Shown piece by piece: positions 5,666 to 10,163 of a stretch of 10,163 nucleotides of DNA. Under the pieces are notes generated by a model. That model was not told the DNA's origin, did no database searches, and worked only from the letters and a program-made list of their open reading frames with translations. The stretch's first letter is position 1; every line of letters begins with the position of its first letter. The position numbers were made by a program, and so were the translations under genes. This stretch comes from a bacterium (GTDB lineage: Bacteria > Patescibacteriota > Gracilibacteria > UBA1369 > LOWO2-01-FULL-3): contig JAQBYK010000035.1 in assembly GCA_027622635.1 (NCBI GenBank), positions 1-10,163 on the forward strand, in the 5' to 3' direction.

Positions 5666-8565
5666 CGATAGTGTTCTTCTAAAGTTGGAATATTTGTTTT
5701 GATCAAATCCTTTATTGTGAAATTTTGATCGTCTGTGATTACTCCGAGCATTGCGTAAGGGATTTCATCAAAGTGTTCCTCAAATTCTTTTTGTCGTTTT
5801 GGATCGATTGTTACAATGAAGCGTGATTGTGACTGGGAAAATAAAACGTGGTCGGCCCTGAAAGGAACTTTACATAGATCTATTTCCATTCCCAGTTGTC
5901 CTGCAATTGCTTTCTTTGCAAGTGTGATTCCTAGTCCCCCTAAGTCCGGACTCATGCATGAACTAATCATTCTTTTATCCACCGCTCTGCTGAATTTTTT
6001 GTATAGTATAATCGCTTTCTCCGCGTCTACTTGCGGTATTGAATTGCCTATAAAACCGAATTGGTCAAAATATTCACTTCCTCCAAGTTCTTCTTTTGTT
6101 TCTCCTAGGATATAGATTAAGTCGCCCGGAAATTTTGGATCCAAAGAAACAGCTTTTGTGATTTCCGAAATTACTCCTATGGATGAAATGAGGAGAGTGG
6201 GTGGTGCTGAAATTTTGATGCGTTTTCCGTGTATGTCGAATCCGTTAAAGTCGTTGAACATTGAGTCTTTGCCTGATATAAATGGTGTCCCATATTTTAC
6301 CGCATAGTCGTAGCAAGCTTGTGCTGCTGCCTTGAGTTCTCCAAGTCTTTGTTCCTCATTTGAGCTGCACCAACAAAAATTATCCATAATTGCGAGGTGA
6401 TCCAGGTTTCCTCCAGCTCCAATTATATTTCTAATGGCGGTATCAATAGCACATGCCGCCATGTGATATGTGTCTATGAATGAATAGTCTGCGTTGATGC
6501 CTTGTGAGCAAATTATGCCTTTGTCGCTTTCCGGAAATGGCTTAGTGATTGAAGTATTTGAATTTACTCTGCCTTTGCCCTGTAGCGGTTTAAGTACCGA
6601 TCCCCCTTGTACATTGTGGTCGTATTGTGTTGTGATGAATTCATAGCTTGTGATGTTCGGACGCTCCAGTATTTTGTGCAAAGTTTCCGTTAGGTCCGGT
6701 ATTGCAAAATCGGGTTCTTGGTGAGTTGTCTTTTTATAACTTGTTTTTAGGCTTTTTGAAGGAAGACCGTCATGTAGAAAATCCATTTCAAGATCCATGA
6801 TAGTTTTGCCATGATAATTTACTACGCATCTTTCATCGCTTGTGAACTCTCCTATGACTTTGGATTCCACTCCTCTTTTTTTCATTAGATTTTGAAATTG
6901 TTCGAGCTTTTCTTCCGGAATTGCGAGAGTCATTCTTTCCTGTGATTCACTTATCCAAATTTTCCAGGGTTCAAGGTTTGGGTATTTGAGTGGTACTTTT
7001 TCCAGATCTACCTTGCATCCGCCGCATTCTTTTGCCATTTCCGCTACAGAGCAGGAAATTCCTCCCGCACCACAATCTGTGATTGAATTATATAATCCAA
7101 GGTCGCGAGCTTCTTTAACTATTGCATCTGAAAGTTTCTTTTGGGTAATCGGATCGCCGATTTGGACTGCAGTTGCAGGGCTTCCGGTGGATAGAGCTTC
7201 TGAGGAGAATGTTGCTCCGTGGATGCCGTCTTGTCCGACCCGTCCACCTACTATAACTATTTTGTCTCCTGCCTTTGCACTTTTTTTGAAGCTTGGTGTT
7301 CCCTTGATTTCTCTTGGTATTAATCCAACTGTCCCTACAAAGATTAGTGGTTTGCCTTTATAATCTTTGTGGAAATGTACAAATCCTTGTGGTGTTGGGA
7401 TGCCGCTATTATTTCCTCCGGAATTTACTCCATCTATTACACCCTGGAGAATTCTTTTTGGAGAAAGCATTGGATTTGTGAGGTCTTTGTCCCTGTAAAT
7501 TGCTTCATCGTCATCAGGTAGTCCTACGCAAAAACCATATTTGTTTATTATTGGTTTTGCCCCCATTCCAAAGCCAATACAATCACGATTTACGCCAACT
7601 ATTCCCGTTATTGCGCCACCAAAAGGGTCAAGAGCCGAAGGGCTATTATGTGTTTCCGCTTTATCTGTGATTATCCAGTTTTCATCGAATACAATTCCTC
7701 CTGAATTATCCGAAAATACCGAAACACAAAAATCATTTTCCCCCTTTGCTTTGCGTATTTCCTTGGTGGCTTTTTTTATATAGCCCTTGTATAACCCCTC
7801 GTCATTATCGTCGATTTTTGCTGCGAAGATTGTATGTTTGCAGTGTTCTGACCAGGTTTGTGCCAAAGATTCCAGCTCAATGTCTGTTGGATTTCTTCCT
7901 TCTTTTTGAAAGTAGTCTTTGATTGCTTCCAGGTATTCTTTTTCTAAGGCTAGAGGTCCACGGCGTGTACCATTCTCATTTAAGATTCCTTCTTTGCCGA
8001 GTTTTAGGAGTTCTTCTTCTGATATGTTTAGATTTACTATGTCTGCTTGCGGGTTAGATTTAAGCTGAACTTTTGGAATTACCTTGTCCATTCCTCTTTC
8101 TTCTGCGAATTTTTCGTGACTTTTCACTGAAATAAGTTGAATCAGATCATTGGCAAGAGCTTTGCCAATTTTTATTGTGTCTTCTTCGCTAATATTTCCT
8201 TTTATAAGAATGAGAGTGGAACTGTGTATGCTTTCATGTTCGCTGAATTTGTTCTTTAGTAACTCTTCAATGCTTTCCTTGGCTGTATTTGCAACATTGT
8301 CCGTAACTCCCGGGAGGAAACCTATCTCAAGTGCAAAATCAAAATCAGACTGATCGTAATCGTTTATGCGATATTCTTGAGTTACAGGATTTGAAAGCAT
8401 CTCCGCTGTCGCTTTGAGCTCTGACTCTTTGAGGTCTTTGTTTAGTGTGTATACCTCTATTACTTTTGTGCCGGATATATCAAAGCCAAGAAAGCGTATT
8501 TTTCCTTGCATCACCTCAGATTTGGAGTCGTTGACAATGGTGAAAACTTCAATGCGATGTACCAT
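5647..8565 (-). CDS. purL: FGAM synthase large subunit with fused PurS-like N-terminus (PurSL)
   Basis: A 972-residue cytoplasmic enzyme of de novo purine synthesis that converts FGAR, ATP and PurQ-derived ammonia to FGAM. Residues about 1-165 look like two PurS-type modules (about 3-70 and 77-146, the second with LEIGFLPGVTDN), which explains why no separate purS gene is present. The linker has ESLAQTWSEHCKHTIF (232-247) with the catalytic-type His. The ATP region carries AETHNSPSALDPFGGAITG (303-321), GGRVGQDGIHGATFSS (440-455), VQIGDPITQKKL (467-478) and DCGAGGISCSVAEM (497-510). The second pseudo-symmetric half has ISGKDSMF (763-770) and SPDLGGLGITLAKKAI (872-887). It is larger than stand-alone PurL (about 720-740), because of the N-terminal modules and insertions. 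The start ATG (8565-8563) is preceded by CAACACTTATAA, without a Shine-Dalgarno sequence. The UAG stop (5649-5647) overlaps the purQ frame. Confidence 0.95.
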   Translation of the reverse strand: MVHRIEVFTIVNDSKSEVMQGKIRFLGFDISGTKVIEVYTLNKDLKESELKATAEMLSNPVTQEYRINDYDQSDFDFALEIGFLPGVTDNVANTAKESIEELLKNKFSEHESIHSSTLILIKGNISEEDTIKIGKALANDLIQLISVKSHEKFAEERGMDKVIPKVQLKSNPQADIVNLNISEEELLKLGKEGILNENGTRRGPLALEKEYLEAIKDYFQKEGRNPTDIELESLAQTWSEHCKHTIFAAKIDDNDEGLYKGYIKKATKEIRKAKGENDFCVSVFSDNSGGIVFDENWIITDKAETHNSPSALDPFGGAITGIVGVNRDCIGFGMGAKPIINKYGFCVGLPDDDEAIYRDKDLTNPMLSPKRILQGVIDGVNSGGNNSGIPTPQGFVHFHKDYKGKPLIFVGTVGLIPREIKGTPSFKKSAKAGDKIVIVGGRVGQDGIHGATFSSEALSTGSPATAVQIGDPITQKKLSDAIVKEARDLGLYNSITDCGAGGISCSVAEMAKECGGCKVDLEKVPLKYPNLEPWKIWISESQERMTLAIPEEKLEQFQNLMKKRGVESKVIGEFTSDERCVVNYHGKTIMDLEMDFLHDGLPSKSLKTSYKKTTHQEPDFAIPDLTETLHKILERPNITSYEFITTQYDHNVQGGSVLKPLQGKGRVNSNTSITKPFPESDKGIICSQGINADYSFIDTYHMAACAIDTAIRNIIGAGGNLDHLAIMDNFCWCSSNEEQRLGELKAAAQACYDYAVKYGTPFISGKDSMFNDFNGFDIHGKRIKISAPPTLLISSIGVISEITKAVSLDPKFPGDLIYILGETKEELGGSEYFDQFGFIGNSIPQVDAEKAIILYKKFSRAVDKRMISSCMSPDLGGLGITLAKKAIAGQLGMEIDLCKVPFRADHVLFSQSQSRFIVTIDPKRQKEFEEHFDEIPYAMLGVITDDQNFTIKDLIKTNIPTLEEHYRKTFSK

Positions 8566-8573
8566 TTATAAGT

Positions 8574-8597
8574 GTTGAAATGCCCTTCAACTTGAAG
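8574..8597. repeat. Two overlapping inverted repeats in the purSL leader
   Basis: GTTGAA-ATGCCC-TTCAAC (8574-8591, the right arm ending near 8591) and CTTCAA-C-TTGAAG (8585-8597) share the TTCAA segment, so the corresponding structures exclude each other. The first could form a six-base-pair hairpin in the purSL mRNA leader, just after the predicted transcription start near 8588. Neither has a following T-run that would make a terminator for secA. A regulatory role is only a possibility. Confidence 0.35.
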
Positions 8598-8623
8598 ATA
8601 ACATCATGAGAAGCCCATGACAA
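8595..8623 (-). promoter_or_regulatory. Predicted purSL promoter with overlapping palindrome
   Basis: TTGTCA (8623-8618, five of six to TTGACA) and TATCTT (8600-8595, four of six to TATAAT) are 17 bases apart on the minus strand, pointing to a start near 8588 and a leader of about 23 bases. The interval is covered by the inverted repeat TCATGAGAAGCCCATGA (8604-8620), which overlaps the -35 box and most of the spacer. This is where a repressor operator could lie. The same repeat could instead form a weak hairpin at the end of the secA message, but no T-run follows. Confidence 0.4.
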
Positions 8624-8632
8624 GATTTGAAT

Positions 8633-10163
8633 TCAGCTAAGTCCACAGCATTTCTTGTATTTTTTTCCGCTTCCACATGGACATGGGTCGTTTCGGCCGA
8701 CTTTTTCCATTTGAGTTACTGTCTCCGGAGTTGCCTGCCTGACTTTTACAATAACCGGATTGTCTGAATCATCTGGATCAAAGCTGCTGCGTGTGACGGT
8801 TCCCGAGAGTGGAGACTCTATTTCATTTTCATTTGTTTGGACTTGCTTGATTTCGCTGCGAGCTAGCATTCCTTGTGGAACGACCTTTTCGGGTTCGATC
8901 TTAAATAGAGTGTTTACGGTGTTACTTTGTATCATGCCGAGCATTTCCATGAACATTTCGTAGCCTTGGGATTTGTATTCCGTTAAAGGATCTTTTTGAG
9001 CGTATCCGCTGAATGCGACGTTTTCTCTTAGCTGAGTCATTGAGTCAATGTGTTCCATCCAGAGCACATCGTTGGCTCTTAAGAAAACCACTTTTTCCAC
9101 CTTTCTCATCATTTCAGGTTCCGGAAGCTCTTTTTCTTTGTTTTCATAAGCTTCCAAAAGATAATTTTGAGCTATATCTATTAAAGGTTTTTGTTCTTTT
9201 ATGTTTTCGAGGTTTTCTATGTGGTCTTTTGAAGAGTGGTGGATAGCGTTTAAAGCTTCTGAAATTTCTTTGTAGTTCCATTCTTTAGCCGGACGAGCTT
9301 CTGTGTGATTTAATACTATACCTTCGGCAACCTCTTTTAGCATTTCCAGTATTTCTTCTTTGTTTTCATCTTTTGAGAGGAATTTCTGACGCCTCTTGTA
9401 TATTACGTTTCTGTGTATGTTCATGATGTCATCGTATTCGACCAAGTGTTTTCTAATGTCGAAGTTACGTCCCTCCACTTTTTTCTGGGCGCTTTCAATT
9501 GAACGACTGATTAATTTGTTTTGGATAGGCATATCTTCCGGAACTTTCAGTATTGTCATCATATTTTTTATTTTGTCTGCTCCGAAAAGTCGCATTAGGG
9601 TGTCTTCCATTGAAGAGAAGAATTGGCTTGCACCCGGATCTCCTTGTCGTCCGCTACGACCTCTAAGCTGATTGTCTATACGTCTGGATTCGTGGCGTTC
9701 TGTACCGAGAACGTATAAACCGCCGAGAGCTTTTACTTCATCATCAATTTTTATGTCCGTACCTCGTCCGGCCATATTTGTAGCTATTGTTACAGCACCT
9801 TTTTTGCCCGCGCTACTTACTATTTCCGCTTCTCTTTCGTGATGTTTGGCGTTCAGTACGTTGTGAGGGATTCCCTCGAGTTTAAGTAATTTGCTTATCA
9901 ATTCGGATTTTTCTACGGAAATTGTTCCGACCAATACAGGTTGTCCCTTTTTATGTAATTCCTTGATTTCTTCGACTATTGCTTTGAATTTGCCTTGTTG
10001 CGTTTTGTAAATGACATCTGTCATATCATCTCTGGCGATAGGCTTGTTTGTTGGCATTATTATCGTTTCGAGTCCGTAGATTTGATAGAATTCCTCCGCT
10101 TCGGTTTCAGCCGTACCTGTCATTCCACCCAATTTGTCGTATAGTCGAAAATAATTTTGGAAT
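8633..10163 (-). CDS. secA: Preprotein translocase ATPase SecA, C-terminal 510 residues (5' end outside window)
   Basis: The motor ATPase that drives preproteins through SecYEG. The frame is open to the right edge, beginning FQNYFRLYDKLGGMTGTAETE; the TTG at 10132-10130 is an internal Leu, not the start, so the N-terminal nucleotide-binding and preprotein-binding domains lie outside. Visible parts are the second nucleotide-binding domain with TNMAGRGTDIKI (about 9775-9740), GTERHESRRIDNQLRGRSGRQGD (helicase motif VI, about 9705-9640), the helical scaffold with WMEHIDSMTQLRENVAFSGYAQKDPL (about 9065-8985), a variable linker and a C-terminal zinc-binding SEC-C tail, CPCGSGKKYKKCC (CxCx8CC, 8683-8645), which in homologues binds SecB or ribosomes. 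The stop is TGA (8635-8633). A 67-bp gap follows before purSL; no strong terminator is seen, so read-through is possible. Confidence 0.97.
   Translation of the reverse strand, partial: FQNYFRLYDKLGGMTGTAETEAEEFYQIYGLETIIMPTNKPIARDDMTDVIYKTQQGKFKAIVEEIKELHKKGQPVLVGTISVEKSELISKLLKLEGIPHNVLNAKHHEREAEIVSSAGKKGAVTIATNMAGRGTDIKIDDEVKALGGLYVLGTERHESRRIDNQLRGRSGRQGDPGASQFFSSMEDTLMRLFGADKIKNMMTILKVPEDMPIQNKLISRSIESAQKKVEGRNFDIRKHLVEYDDIMNIHRNVIYKRRQKFLSKDENKEEILEMLKEVAEGIVLNHTEARPAKEWNYKEISEALNAIHHSSKDHIENLENIKEQKPLIDIAQNYLLEAYENKEKELPEPEMMRKVEKVVFLRANDVLWMEHIDSMTQLRENVAFSGYAQKDPLTEYKSQGYEMFMEMLGMIQSNTVNTLFKIEPEKVVPQGMLARSEIKQVQTNENEIESPLSGTVTRSSFDPDDSDNPVIVKVRQATPETVTQMEKVGRNDPCPCGSGKKYKKCCGLS

Noticed and set aside
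6986..7363. Plus-strand 125-codon frame opposite purSL
   Set aside because: It is antisense to the conserved ATP-binding region of PurSL, and its Pro/Ser-rich peptide follows from the codon pattern of the real gene.
8601..8632. Intrinsic terminator after secA
   Set aside because: The TCATG/CATGA hairpin is short, with a G-U pair and a three-base loop, and no U-run follows it on the minus strand.
125..10163. Recoding of UGA (genetic code 25, Gracilibacteria/SR1)
   Set aside because: UGA ends the zinc-ribbon gene, ftsK and secA at the expected C-termini, and no conserved frame contains an internal UGA.
1..10163. Mobile elements, CRISPR arrays, tRNA or rRNA genes, defence systems
   Set aside because: No transposase, regular repeat-spacer pattern or RNA-gene signature was seen; nearly all bases are accounted for by housekeeping genes.

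Overview
The window is a compact, gene-dense stretch of bacterial chromosome, moderately AT-rich, with almost no spacer DNA. It carries housekeeping genes: SecA, the purine enzyme FGAM synthase (PurSL plus PurQ), the DNA translocase FtsK and glutamyl-tRNA synthetase, with three small genes of unknown function. UGA ends three genes (the zinc-ribbon gene, ftsK and secA), so the standard bacterial code applies and the UGA-glycine code of Gracilibacteria/SR1 is excluded. Tight packing, AT-rich starts with no Shine-Dalgarno sequence, and the style of the zinc-ribbon and PurQ proteins suggest a candidate-phyla-radiation (Patescibacteria) lineage such as Peregrinibacteria. That placement is an inference and is not proven by anything in the window.

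Layout, left to right. Bases 1-124 hold no certain gene: a possible gene start running off the left edge on the minus strand, and two small inverted repeats. From 125 to 2254 lies a minus-strand operon read gltX, then a 104-residue zinc-ribbon protein, then an 81-residue lipoprotein; the last two overlap by ATGA. An 86-bp divergent promoter region (2255-2340) separates it from ftsK, which runs on the plus strand to 4548 and overlaps by 14 bp the tail of a convergent minus-strand gene for a small membrane protein. That gene is the last of a minus-strand cluster read secA (incomplete at the right edge), purSL, purQ, membrane protein. A 67-bp gap with a plausible promoter and nested inverted repeats lies between secA and purSL.

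PurSL and PurQ together make FGAM synthase, the fourth step of de novo purine synthesis; PurQ releases ammonia from glutamine and PurSL uses it with ATP to amidate FGAR. SecA and FtsK are the motor ATPases of protein export and chromosome segregation. GluRS charges tRNA.

The most notable feature is the purSL-purQ junction. The purQ frame carries an intact, well-conserved N-terminus, but no ATG, GTG or TTG lies between the preceding in-frame stop and that conserved region. PurQ must start at a rare codon such as AUA (in an AUAG overlap with the purSL UAG stop), be made by -1 frameshifting into a PurSL-PurQ fusion, or be broken by an indel or sequence error. No mobile element, CRISPR array, RNA gene or unfamiliar multi-gene system is visible.
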